Source: Chlorops oryzae
Taxonomy: Eukaryota; Arthropoda; Insecta; Diptera; Chloropidae
NCBI GenBank assembly: GCA_020466095.1
Contig: CM035806.1
Coordinates: 111,631,401 to 111,695,400 of the forward strand
DNA: 64,000 nucleotides
Reading direction: 5' to 3'
A model generated the notes under the pieces. It did not search any database, was not told where the DNA came from, and saw only the letters and a program-made list of their open reading frames with translations. The position numbers and the translations under genes are program-made. This document shows, in pieces, positions 12,001 through 21,060 of this stretch (the stretch's first letter is position 1; every line of letters starts with the position of its first letter).

Positions 12001-12435
12001 AGCTAGATTGCCGCCTATGCAGCTCCTAGTCGCTCCACTGTCTAACAAAGATAGCAAGGTTTCCCCTTCGACTTCCACCTTAACGTACGGACGGACATCC
12101 GGATTTTTCTGAGCAAGAGAAGCTATGTGACAACGATTGAGAATTTTTCTTTGAGACCAAAATGTTCGCATTCTCTTCACTGAGCGATTCGGGTTCTTGT
12201 TGCATTTAAAATTAGTGTTAAATATTTGAGCACGTAATTTATTATACTCTTCTACACGGACATGGTATGGTTTGAGTAGTGTTGGCTTAGGATTATTCCT
12301 AATGGGGTCGATCATTTTGGGATTTTTCAAGATTTTTGCAGGGCTTATAGTCGAGGCTGGGATTTCGGATGCTCTTTCCCTTCGGATCGAACATCCGTCC
12401 TTGGGTTTTCCGGTTTCACGGAACATTTTGAGCAA
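9079..12435 (-). CDS. E2 Pol polyprotein: protease, RT, RNase H, integrase
   Basis: Open for 1118 codons without stops or frameshifts. Domains by residue: retropepsin LLDSGATRSCIG (about 130-141); RT about 275-540 with catalytic Asp in SKIDLKDAFW (367) and YLDD (430-433); RNase H about 575-690 (CDASQFGVGG, ELECLAVVLAI, TDHASLKWLM, VADALSR); integrase zinc domain H779, H786, C816, C819; catalytic D849, D909, E944; then the C-terminal domain to the stop just inside the 3' LTR. The frame is -1 relative to gag and overlaps it, so Pol is probably made by frameshifting and the first Met need not be used. All visible catalytic residues are present, but upstream gag is broken by a LINE. Confidence 0.95.
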   Translation of the reverse strand: MLKMFRETGKPKDGCSIRRERASEIPASTISPAKILKNPKMIDPIRNNPKPTLLKPYHVRVEEYNKLRAQIFNTNFKCNKNPNRSVKRMRTFWSQRKILNRCHIASLAQKNPDVRPYVKVEVEGETLLSLLDSGATRSCIGGNLAEKFLSKSTEKVVKFKGNVRTADGQKQQVVGSVSLSIRFNGKQNSITFLIVPSIKHNLICGMDFWNLFDIRINFGNEISQIDSKEYSTEELPLSPEQRFKLAEVISTFPCFEKEGLGNTNLVEHQIDTGNANPIKQRYYPISPAMEKLLVKEIDRMLALGVIQECVNSPWSSPGVLIVKPGKVRFCLDSRRLNEVTVKDAYPIPNIDGLIARLPAVHIISKIDLKDAFWQINLSQDSRPKTAFTVPNRPLYEFKRMPFGLCNAPQTMCKLMDKVIPYNLKSHVFVYLDDLLILSQTFDDHLMHLRDVATGLRKAGLTINIKKSDFCLAKVKYLGFLVGHGNLMVDPDKITAITEYPVPKTQRQLRRFLGMTGWYRRFVSDYASISFPLTELLTTKRSFCWNSAAQKAFEALKEKLTTAPVLEQPNYEKPFVILCDASQFGVGGILAQRDESGVEKPIAYMSHKLNRCQRNYSVSELECLAVVLAIKKYRHYVEGHEFTVVTDHASLKWLMRQKDLSGRLARWALKLQGFNFSIEHRKASENLVADALSRTHEDEEIVELDSETIPLIDLNSESFDSESYKMLKQKFKEADLPDFKVIDRFIYHRNRFDEGKADESDNWKLVVPDELRNQVIYACHNPPSAAHGGIAKTLERIRRHFYWPGQVKEVKTYIQNCELCKTSKTPTHCLRPPMSQLPETLRPFQRIYVDLIGPLPRTKKGNIGILIVLDHFSKFCFLKPLKRFNSNLIIEFLKEHIFDTFGTPESLVSDNGSQFRSKEFLKFLSNHGIEHILTAVYSPQSNASERVNRSINEALRSYIRRDQREWDLYLSDINSSLRNSFHQSIENSPYYVLFGQYMATHGDDYKVLKNLGLAAEGTLRLNREDELTLLRENIRESMRRAFEKNVKIYNLRSRERKFEIGQEVVRRNFVQSKLAENFNAKLAPKGIRSKIVQRKGNTDYVLEDLETGNKGTYHCKDIW

Positions 12436-13730
12436 TTAGGCTTATAAGTATCTATCGCCCCGCAGCCGTAACAAAATACTCTGCGTTGTTTCAAACAATC
12501 GTGGTATCGATGTCCTATTTCATCACAGTTCCAACATTTTAATTGGTTTGGGGCTATGGCGCATATTTCGCTTCTATTTTCAGAGGATACCGCATATTCA
12601 TCCGGCATTTGTACATCTAATGAAGCCAGCGCTTGCCGTCGTGTAGACGAGAGTCTGTATGAAGCGGCGTGTAGGTCAAAAAAAAATTTTTCATGTTTCC
12701 TAGCTTCCCGCCTTAAAACAGAAACGTCATGGATTGCCAAGTGCAAGAGCTCATGGCGAAGTTCAGGTTTCAGATTCCGAACGAGAATTTCTACTAAATC
12801 CGATTCTTGCACCGGACGTCGAAGTCTGTCGCTAATATTCATTATAGCATCACAAAAGTCATCGAAGGATTCCGTTGACTTTTGCTTCCGTCTGCGCATA
12901 TCATCTTTTATGTCAGAGTCAGTTGCATGATCTTTAAACTGACGCCGCATAGCGTCGCACAAGCTCGTCCAATCGAATTCTTCGGTTGATCGATGATAAC
13001 GCCAGAACCATTGGAGCGCTTTCCCTTCAAAAAGCGAATGAATGTGCTGACAAAGGACGGAAAAGTTTCCTTGTAAATGCGTGGTTGTCAAAATATTCAC
13101 ACGATATATAAATTCGTCAATCGAGATATCATTGACTGTGCCTTTATACTTTATTTGCCAATTCCTAATGAGGCTGGAAATTTTTTCTGAGAGTCTTGAT
13201 TCCATTTCGACATTTGAATAAGGCTCTGACGTTCGATTTGGCACAATTCCTGACAACCTCCGAGGATCTCGTGGCCAGTCTGTCGTATTTTGGGTTTGCA
13301 AACGATTGGTGTTTGAAGGCGAGGCAGCTTCTTCAGTTCTAGCAGATAGGTTTCTGAAAAGAGCTTGTAGCTCATTTGAAATTGAAGAAGTTATTTCGGT
13401 TCTAAAGTCAGATAATGATTCTGCAATAATTGCTTGAACTCTTTGTTCAGAGACAGCAGCAATTAAAGGAATGATTGGACGGTTTGAACTTGGACTTATA
13501 GAAGGATTGCTTGCAGGGGCAGTAGCTGATACTACTTGCCTTTGAGTTTGTGCATTTTGTCGTGTATTTGGTCTATCTCGTGGAATTGCTCCTCCCCCTC
13601 TACCTCTACTTGGCGAAAGCCTATAAGATGCATTAGAAGGCGCAGCGGTGTCCCGAGGACCGAAAAGCACCCTTGGATTACACGCACTTCTGCAAACAGG
13701 GCACGTTGGGTTTGTCTCTACCCATCTTTT
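12345..13730 (-). pseudogene. E2 Gag, main part: second half of RING-H2, capsid, zinc knuckles
   Basis: This is the 3' part of a gag gene interrupted by a LINE. It begins with RWVETNPTCPVCR, the last two zinc-ligand cysteines (C-x2-C) and W signature of a RING-H2 finger whose first half lies at 15715-15876. Then follow a Ser/Pro/Arg-rich linker with RGRGGG, the capsid (IDEFIYRVNIL, LQWFWRYH, RQFKDHATDSDIKDDM) and a nucleocapsid with one canonical CCHC knuckle (CWNCDEIGHRYHDC) plus a second with Thr in place of His (CYGCGAIDTYKPNC). It ends inside the start of pol. Apart from the LINE, the frame is open. Confidence 0.9.
12402..12408 (-). promoter_or_regulatory. Candidate -1 ribosomal frameshift site A AAC CCA
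   Basis: In the gag frame the codons read GAA AAC CCA AGG, so A AAC CCA fits the X XXY YYZ pattern in phase. Slipping back one base leads directly into the pol frame (AAG GAC). It lies within the 91-bp gag-pol overlap. A short stem (GGATG with CATCC) can form about 10 bases downstream. YYY = CCC is uncommon among known sites, so this is a candidate only. Confidence 0.5.
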
Positions 13731-15714
13731 CATTTCATTTCAATTCATTTCATCTACAGGGTTTCCCCTCACAGATTACAATCTTAACCTACATATTTAA
13801 ATAATTAATAAAAATAATAATAATATAAAAAATAAATAATTTATAAAAAATTCAAAAAATTCAAATGGTTCTATACTTAGCTAATACTACGAACAATTCA
13901 AATTTCAAAAATTCAACAAAAACAATTTATTTTTAAAAGATTGCCGAGCTTCGTCGAAGTGCAGGACACTGCATATACGATTGCAACGGAACAAACACCG
14001 ATACATTGGCTCATTCATGCCATAATTGGTTCTGTGAAATTCCAATGAAAAGAGCTCTCGTTCTCTGAGATGTCTCTCAGGAACATACCAAGGAACTAAG
14101 CTTAGCAGCTGTGGTGAATCAATTTTTGAGTCAATTATGTCTTTTATAAATAGCACATTTTGTGCTTGGCGACGGAATGAAAGAGTTTTTAAACCAAGGA
14201 GTTGAAGTCTAACATTGTAAGCAGGCATAGTGTCAAAGCTAAACATGTTGCGTAAAGCGAATTTAGTGAACCTCTTTTGAATGCGTTCAATCCTATTAGA
14301 ATGGGCCTCATAGACAGGCTCCCACACAATACTGGCATATTCTAGAACGGAGCGAATCAACGACGAATATATCACTTTTAATGTGTAGGGGTCTATAAAC
14401 TCCTTCGAATTTCTTTTCAAGAAGCCAAATTGTGAGCTGGCTTTACAGATTACATGATCGATATGACGCTGAAAACTGAGCTTATTATCAAAAAACACTC
14501 CAAGATCTTTAACCACAAAGTCCCTAATGCATGATGTATCGTCACTAAGTTTGTAGTCGAAAACAATATTTCTAAGTCTTCGGGAGTAGGATAAAACTTT
14601 ACATTTGGAAAGATTCAGAGATAGACCATTATTCTGGCACCACACCAATAGTTTCGCAATATCAAGTTGGAATCTGGCGCAATCATTAATGTCCCTAATC
14701 GCAACGAAAAGCTTCATATCGTCTGCATAGAGTAAATACTTACAGAATGAAAACTCAACAGCCACATCATTAATAAAAACCAAAAATAGTAAGGGACCTA
14801 GGTGACTGCCTTGAGGAACTCCCGAGTTAACATAAATTGTTTTAGAAAAATGATTGTCAATTTTAACTATCAATCTTCTACCACTAAGATAAGATCCGAT
14901 TCCAGTTTAGAAATTCAGAATGCAAACCTAACGCATTTAATTTGCTCAATAATATGGAATGATTCAGACTATCAAAAGCCTTCACAAAATCCGTATATAA
15001 AACATCAACCTGCAAGCCCTGTTCCAAGTATTTGATGCAATAATTTGTAAACAAAACAAGATTTGTATCCGTAGACCTTCCTGGAAAAAAGCCATGTTGT
15101 TCAGACTCAATATAGTTTTTGAATTCAGAAAATAGACGCTTGCTAATAATTTTGTCAAGAATTTTCGGCAAAACAGAAAGTTTTTGTAACAGGACGATAA
15201 TTATTCACCAGATATTTTTCTCCACCCTTGAAAATGGGAGATATAAATGCAAGTTTCCATTCATCTAGAAAAATGCCCGAAGAAAGAGACTTATTAAACA
15301 ATATCAATAAAGCTGGCGCCAGTACGGTGGCGCAGTTCTTGAAGACAGAGGGGGAAGCAAATCAAAACCTGCTCCTTTACTGCTATCTAAAGAACAGATA
15401 GTATTAAATACTTCGTCATAAGAGAGTACGATTTTACCAATATTGGCTACCTCTGGCAGATGAAAGGAATCATATGGAAAATCAATTGAGTTGCAGTCTT
15501 CGAAAATTGATCCAAAATGCTCAGCAAAAAGATCACAAATATCACTCTTACTACTAGCAGTTTTAGAACCCAAATTCATTGATCTAGGGAACCCTGAGGA
15601 CTTTCTTTTACAATTATAAAAAGTCCAGAAGGACTTTGGATTAGACTTAATATTGCTTTCCATGAGAAGAATATAGTTCTTATACAGAAAGTTCGACAGA
15701 AATTCAAATTCCCT
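13731..15714 (-). mobile_element. 5'-truncated Jockey/CR1-type LINE inserted in E2 gag
   Basis: Minus-strand RT fragments in order: 15304-15711 (NPKSFWTFYNCKRKSSGFP, KGAGFDLLPP), 14884-15171 (HGFFPGRSTDTN, DFVKAFDSLNHSILLSKL) and 13905-14873 (SGVPQGSHLGPLLFLVFIND, LLYADDMKLF). Frameshifts separate them and the endonuclease is absent, so it is a dead 5'-truncated copy. A 3' UTR of about 170 bp ends in an (ATGAA)-like tail next to gag. AGAAGA at the 5' junction and AAAAGA at the 3' junction look like a short target duplication. Joining the flanks keeps the gag frame. Confidence 0.85.
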
Positions 15715-15876
15715 TCTTCTGAGGCAATTGCCATGAAATAAATGTTTGCACACAGTTTCTATTCTATCCTGGGAATTCTCGAGCGCCGAACTACAAATTG
15801 TACATATTAAAGCGGACGATCGCGTGTCAGGAGCGGAATTTTCAGATGCCGTTCCCGGGCTACGAGTGAGCGGCAT
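15715..15876 (-). pseudogene. E2 Gag N-terminus: first half of a RING-H2 zinc finger
   Basis: The ATG at 15876 opens MPLTRSPGTASENS, followed by CTIC, 14 residues, then CKHLFHGNC: ligands C-x2-C, C-x-H, H-x2-H and H-x2-C. The LINE interrupts the codons right after this motif. The continuation at 13730 supplies ten residues and then CPVC, so the split protein carries all eight ligands in RING-H2 order and spacing. RING-H2 domains normally recruit ubiquitin-conjugating enzymes. I know of no such domain as a standard part of Ty3/gypsy Gag. This is the N-terminal gag start, about 820 bp downstream of the primer site. Confidence 0.88.
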
Positions 15877-16031
15877 TTTCAAAATTTACGGAAAATCAGT
15901 CGATAAAGATACAGTAACAGATTATAAGTGTACTAACTTTCTCTTCGCGTACGATTCTTAATAATAATAAGTAATAAAGGGATAGTATTTCACAATTCTT
16001 CACAAAAATTTATATAAATATTTAATAAGAT

Positions 16032-16069
<38 letters not shown>

Positions 16070-16216
16070 CGTCCTCAATTGATCGGTTGTCTCTAGAATT
16101 TCAATATGTAAGATTCGACTACTCTGTAGGTAACAGGCTAAGTATTATTCTTGTAATTATCATCGCAAACATCGCGTTCACAGGATTCACAATTGAAATT
16201 TAATTTTTATTTTAAA

Positions 16217-16250
<34 letters not shown>

Positions 16251-16697
16251 CTTTCATTCTCTTCTTTTGAAGTAACCAGAATTTTTGAGCAAAAGATTAA
16301 ATCCTTATTATTCCGAGCATTCACTTGTACCATACAAATTAAACGTTCTGCGGAAATCAATAAGAATTAATTAATCGTATTTCTATTCCAAGGCATGACA
16401 AAAATTTGTCATTCTTCCCACAGGTCATTGAAATGCGATTAACCAAAAGAATTAATGCAACTATTCGCATATTGCGCGGTCACTGCCTGATTCTATCCAA
16501 GCAATGCAGTTCCGAAAGCAAACGTGCAAATAATGATGTTAATATATGTTTTTTTTTTTTTTTCTCGAAACAACTAATTTCCGAGGAACACACAACAGTT
16601 TTTTTTTTTCATCCAGCTCGAAACTAGAAATTTCAATATTTTTGTAAAATTTTTACCAAATGTTTTTCGTGTGGTCCTGGAAATCGGTGGCCTCATT
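15877..16697 (-). other. E2 5' untranslated leader with two long A tracts
   Basis: Between the primer site and the gag ATG there is no ORF. In element orientation it contains two long A tracts (T runs on the plus strand near 16027-16066 and 16219-16250) and a further one near 16551-16563. A packaging or translation role is possible but cannot be read from the sequence. Confidence 0.6.
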
Positions 16698-16708
16698 GTT
16701 GGGCGCCA
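16698..16708 (-). promoter_or_regulatory. E2 primer-binding site (tRNA-Lys type)
   Basis: In element orientation TGGCGCCCAAC lies 7 bases inside the 5' LTR. This matches the 3' end of lysine tRNAs used as primers by several gypsy-type elements and retroviruses; the match is lost after 11 bases. It fixes the right-hand LTR as the 5' LTR. Confidence 0.8.
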
Positions 16709-16715
16709 TTTTCTC

Positions 16716-18805
16716 TGTAACGGAACTACTACCTCTACCTCTACTTGAGTCTGAAGCTGAGGCGCTCATCCATAGCAATTCACTCTGCATACATGATGTT
16801 GCTCTTGGTTAGCTCGTCTAGGGGTCGTTAGGTTTCTGCTATAGATGAACTTTCAATTTAGTTTTCTTTGTGTCTGTGGAACCGTATCCAGAAGAAAAAT
16901 CCGTATGCAGAGGGTTAAGATCCAGTTACTTCAAAAAAATGAAAAAAAAAATTCCGAGAGCCCAAGCAAACGCAAACGTTTGCGATGACTATCAAGGCGC
17001 TGGGATTGCAGTTGTTGATTCCCGCGCGCTCTACACCCTCCCTCCATGCTAACGAATTGAAATCTAACTTCATTAGCCCAATATTTACCCCAGCCCATTA
17101 CCTACATTTCGTACGACCGAGAATAATTCACGCAATCATAACGACACCGGATTTACGTTTTCAACACATTATTAATACAAATATAATTCATTTTAACTTA
17201 AACCATTGCTAATGATATCGCTATAAATTCTAGCTATCGAAATATCATATCCTAATTTTAAGCAAATTAAAATCAAGCCGAAGATCGATCAGCTGAGTTT
17301 TAGCAGTTCAACTTAATGAAAAAAAAAAAAACAACCTCCACGTATTCACAATTACATTAAATAAACATCTTACTCACGTTTAACATTACAGCAACTCCTC
17401 TCAGGATCAGCAGGCCTGTTGAGACGTTAAGAGCAGCGACGTTTACCTGCTAGAAAGTTAACAGAAACTTAACATTACTCTGTAAAGGAATGAGTCTACA
17501 TAGCAAGAAGTGCTTTACAATTTGAATTTGCCAAAAGTCGTGGCCCGAAAACTGATTTTGTTTAGAAAGCGAGTGCGAAGCCAAAATCAGTAATAATTAA
17601 AATTTAATTATTCTAACTCAGTCGTAGGCGAAGAGAGAGAAAAGTCATCAATCAAAATTCTACGATAATATAATATGCAAGCGCGTTTCTGTGTGAACTA
17701 GTCATTTTACGAGTTATATTATTTTAAGCTTTGGATTGAGCTGAACTTTATTTTATTGTATTGAGTTGCTCTTCTTCGTTCACTGAAATAATATAGGTTT
17801 TTTTTATTTTTCTTTTATTTTCTTTCCACTTTTCTCTCTTTCGTTCTACAAAAAAAATGCACCAAAACGTGTCTAAGAGGGGAATCCAGCTTTTACGAAG
17901 ATATCAGCGACTTGCTCTTTCCGATCTGTTACTCTGCGATTTGGCTCTTGTTCGTCTCCTGCATTTATCACTTTGCAATAGCACCCTACGTTCCGCATAG
18001 ACACAAAATTGAGATTAGAATCTGACGCTGTAATTTGAGTAATTTCAGGCTTACCTCCACGAGGGTTTTGTACTGACAAGGTTAGAGGAAAATTTGTCGG
18101 ATAGAAGTCAGAGACAGAGTTTATTGCCCAGCACATGAGATTCTCAAGATGGGTGTTAAAATATTCGACCATCCGATGGTGAGGTAGAGACACGTGTAGA
18201 CGCTAATGGCAGGTTATCGAACAAAATTTTAAACGGGATTAGGACGACTGATAGCGACTTAAAACTCCAAGGATATTTACCTTTAATGAAGCTATGATGG
18301 GTGTGAATTTTTCAGATAAAGATTTTCACTTCGCACGTTCCAGAGCGATCCGTTTCCTCACGTGGAAATTGGCCCTTATGGGTTCTTATTCCCCTCTTCT
18401 CCTATTTTCCTTTTTGCGTTTTATTTAGGATTTGGTATAAAACTTTTTTTTTTCACTTCTTTTACGGATTATTAATTCGTTTTATGTTAAATTGAAAGTC
18501 TTTTAAATTTTTATTTTTTTTTTTCTTTAATTGCCGAACGAAGGTGATCGCTTAACATCGTCTTTCTACAGTGAGCGGAAATTGATCTTCTCTTGACTAA
18601 GCGTGCGGTTGATCGCGTTTAACAGAAAGCTTGCAGTGATGCATTTTTGTTTTTAACAGCCTGTACTGTTGTTAACAGATTATGTTATACTAATCAACTA
18701 TGCAACCTAGCATGGTTGCATTATCCTTCGGTCTGCGACAAACGAAATTAAATATTTCAAATAATTTTTTGTTTTTTTTTTGTTTTTGGTGATTCAACCC
18801 TCACA
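16716..18805 (-). repeat. E2 5' LTR (right-hand copy)
   Basis: A 2090-bp repeat of 6913-9012, starting TGTGAGGG in element orientation. It should contain the E2 promoter and polyadenylation signals; I could not place them with confidence. It is followed by the ACCT duplication at 18806-18809. Confidence 0.93.
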
Positions 18806-18809
18806 ACCT
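18806..18809. repeat. Right target-site duplication of E2 (ACCT)
   Basis: Matches the ACCT at 6909-6912 and is followed by the continuation of the E1 integrase frame. Confidence 0.9.
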
Positions 18810-19290
18810 ACATGTGAGCGAGGCCGCTTTCGCGTTGCGTAGTGCCTTACATAGCGCAATAAATCTAGAACCACATTATGTGCTATTCGGAATTCATATG
18901 ATGCAACATGGTGCATCCTATAAAATCAGCAGGCAATTGCAAACATTAGGCCAGGAAGATTTTGTAATTAACAATCAAACGGACAAACAACAGTTAATAC
19001 AGGATTGGGTTTTGAAAGATCTAAAAAAGTCACATGATAAAGGTACAAAAACGTACAATTTGCGTTGCAGAGATGTAAAATTTAAAGAAGGGCAGGTTGT
19101 GTTTAGGAAAAATTTCAGACAGAGCAACTAAGTAGAAGGTTATAATGCCAAACTTGCACCTACAAATGTGAAGTCAGTAATTTTGAGATGTACAGGAAAT
19201 ACAGGTATAGGAAATTCACTATATGGATTCGCAAACAATGCCGGAAAAAGTATAGGTGTCTATCACGCAAAGAATATATTTGCAGTATGA
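18810..19290 (+). pseudogene. E1 pol part 5: integrase C-terminus after the E2 insertion
   Basis: In the frame left at 6908 the sequence continues SEAAFALRSALHSAINLEP, then HYVLFGIHMMQHGASYK, matching the E2 segment YYVLFGQYMATHGDDYK. One in-frame TAA at 19129-19131 is followed by further homology (YNAKLAPTNVKS, GVYHAKNIFAV) up to a TGA at about 19290. The single stop is a decay lesion independent of the E2 insertion. Confidence 0.85.
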
Positions 19291-19970
19291 AACATAATAA
19301 TATTCTTTCTTTTCGTTCTCAAAAAAAAAAAAAAAAAAAGGACATCATTTTACCAAGTTAAGCATATCCTGTTAGCCCGACTGATGTTCAGGGCGTGGTC
19401 GAAGCCACACGTTGATACTAGGATTTGATAGAATTTGAAAAAAAAATAAAAATTAGTTAATAAGAAGACCAGAGGAATTTTTTTTACCATTCATTTATTC
19501 GATTCATGTAACAAGAAGATGGGAAATATACCAATATATACACGTATACATGTATGTGCATGAATGAAGATACAGGCACAAATATGAATATGAGAAAATT
19601 TTTTTTTGCGGAATCGTTCCATGCCGGCATTTCTCCATGAGGATATATTTATGTCATCGACGATTCCGAGCCTGTTACGTGACATGCCTGTTAAAGAAAA
19701 GAAAAATGTGGGTTTAAAAAGTTCAATGAGAGAATAGAAAGAAAAGTGTAAAATATGAATTTTTTTAAATATAAAAAAAAACAAAATTTAAATTTAAAAA
19801 AAAAATTCTAAGTGTTTCTACATATGGCAAGTGACGACCTAATCAAGTAAATACGTACCACTGACAAACACATCTACACTTTATGAACATATATACACGC
19901 CACGAATACATATACACATTTACATACATAATATCACACCTTAATCTACTCCTAGAAAGACACAAAAATC
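19291..19970 (+). other. E1 spacer between pol and the third ORF
   Basis: 680 bp, AT-rich, with A runs near 19321 and 19440 and T runs near 19478 and 19600. No ORF with recognisable similarity was seen. A splice acceptor for a subgenomic mRNA of the next ORF could lie here but is not evident. Confidence 0.4.
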
Positions 19971-20504
19971 ATGAGCTCCACGGAAAAAAAGTTGGCTCTA
20001 ATTAATAAGCGAATTCATGCTAAGACGATCCAAAGGGCCAGTATGGTCAACAAAACAAAATTACTCCCAGCCGATATGATCGAGGTATATAACCCGAAGA
20101 CGAAGGCCATTAATTTAGCTCCGCGACCGCAGCCGAAAATATCACCAGAACCTGGACTGGTGGACATGACACGCGATCCACGAAACCTCTGTATAATTAA
20201 AAGCGATAATGCCACGATACCACCACCCCAAATAATTCTACCCAGTGGGAAAGATGACGACGACGACGACATTCTAAGCATCGGAAGCTACGACCTAGAA
20301 CTGGACAATTGGGAAGAATTTGGAATTGACGATGAGCCAGTTTTTCCAAAAAAGGCACCAATCAATGTTTTCGACCGCACATTCCAAATCCCAGAAAGTG
20401 AGCTGGGTGATGCGATTCCCAATATTATTCGGGAAGTGGCCAGGAAGGCAGAAGATCACCGAAAGAAAAACGACCAAGGGTTTAACTCGAACATCAACTA
20501 TTAG
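19971..20504 (+). CDS. Third ORF of E1, unknown acidic protein (177 aa)
   Basis: An intact ORF from ATG to TAG, 680 bp downstream of pol on the same strand, in the position of env in retrovirus-like elements. The product has a basic N-terminus (about residues 1-35), a proline-rich middle (APRPQPKISPEPGL), an acidic run (KDDDDDDILSIGSYDLELD, about 94-112) and a charged C-terminus (REVARKAEDHRKKNDQ). There is no signal peptide, transmembrane segment or Cys pattern, so it is not an envelope protein. I do not recognise a family. It is open while gag and pol are broken. Its last codons run into a short tandem repeat. Expression is unproven. Confidence 0.55.
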   Translation: MSSTEKKLALINKRIHAKTIQRASMVNKTKLLPADMIEVYNPKTKAINLAPRPQPKISPEPGLVDMTRDPRNLCIIKSDNATIPPPQIILPSGKDDDDDDILSIGSYDLELDNWEEFGIDDEPVFPKKAPINVFDRTFQIPESELGDAIPNIIREVARKAEDHRKKNDQGFNSNINY

Positions 20505-20632
20505 CCAAGGGTTTAACTCGAACCTTCGTCCTTTTCTTGGACAGATTTCCTTGCGGTAATATATACAGAAAATTTTTGATGCAAGGGTTTAACTCGAACA
20601 TCAACTAGCCAAGCCAAGGGTTTAACTCGAAG
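20475..20632 (+). repeat. Four copies of CAAGGGTTTAACTCGAAC
   Basis: Copies start at 20475, 20506, 20582 and 20615; the last ends CGAAG. Two are followed by ATCAACTA. The first overlaps the end of the E1 third ORF. The core ACTCGAACAT also occurs at the putative E1 primer region near 1746, so these may be duplicated element-terminal sequence. Confidence 0.7.
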
Positions 20633-21036
20633 CTTACTTTTTTTGACAGACTTTTTTTTTGTAATGATACAGTTAGAATTTTTATTTTGTAGGCAGAGCT
20701 TAAAAATTCAATAAAAAACCAAATTTTTTTCTCTCTCTTTTTGAACTTTCATTCCTAATTTTTTTTTATACGAAATATTGAAGAACGATACACGGAAGAA
20801 ACAACAAATGCGTGACATAGTGTCATCATCCGATGTTCCGTTTCCTTTTTTTTCTCTCATTCCTTCTTCTCAATATTATTTTATTAATGTTACAGCTTAC
20901 ACACTCTACATTACAAGACCTTTATGTTAATACATATAAATATTTCACTAATAAGAACAAAAAAAAATTATGAATTTATGAATAAAAGAAATTTTTTTTG
21001 CGTGATTTTTAAATGATGCCTTTTTTTTTCTCCCAT

Positions 21037-21054
21037 AAAAGGGGGTGGAAGAAA
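21037..21054 (+). promoter_or_regulatory. Possible E1 polypurine tract
   Basis: AAAAGGGGGTGGAAGAAA is a purine-only run downstream of the last E1 ORF, where a polypurine tract would precede the 3' LTR. No LTR pair confirms it. Confidence 0.3.
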
Positions 21055-21060
21055 TTGCTA

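Larger units (their letters stand above)
6913..18805 (-). mobile_element. E2: young Ty3/gypsy retrotransposon with 2.1-kb LTRs (Ulysses/Osvaldo-like)
   Basis: Two long direct repeats (6913-9012, 16716-18805) bound minus-strand gag and pol, with a tRNA-Lys-type primer site next to the right-hand (5') LTR and ACCT duplications outside. LTRs of about 2.1 kb are unusually long; from memory, Drosophila Ulysses has LTRs of similar size and Osvaldo also uses a Lys-type primer site, so I place E2 near that group by inference. gag is interrupted by a LINE; pol is fully open. No env-like gene is visible between pol and the 3' LTR. Confidence 0.93.
1740..21060 (+). mobile_element. E1: decayed Ty3/gypsy retrotransposon (outer element), ends approximate
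   Basis: Gag, protease, RT, RNase H and integrase homology run in order on the plus strand from 2079 to 6908. They resume at 18810 after removal of the 11.9-kb element E2 and one ACCT duplication. Gag and pol carry frameshifts, stops, one internal deletion and one further insertion, so the copy is dead as an autonomous element. A 177-codon ORF lies downstream of pol. The protein sequence resembles that of E2, so the two belong to related lineages. The outer limits are not defined because no LTR pair was recognised. Confidence 0.8.

Noticed and set aside
11600..12112. 170-codon plus-strand ORF opposite E2 pol
   Set aside because: Antisense shadow of the protease/RT coding sequence.
19971..20504. 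env gene of E1
   Set aside because: No signal peptide, transmembrane segment, cleavage site or Cys pattern.
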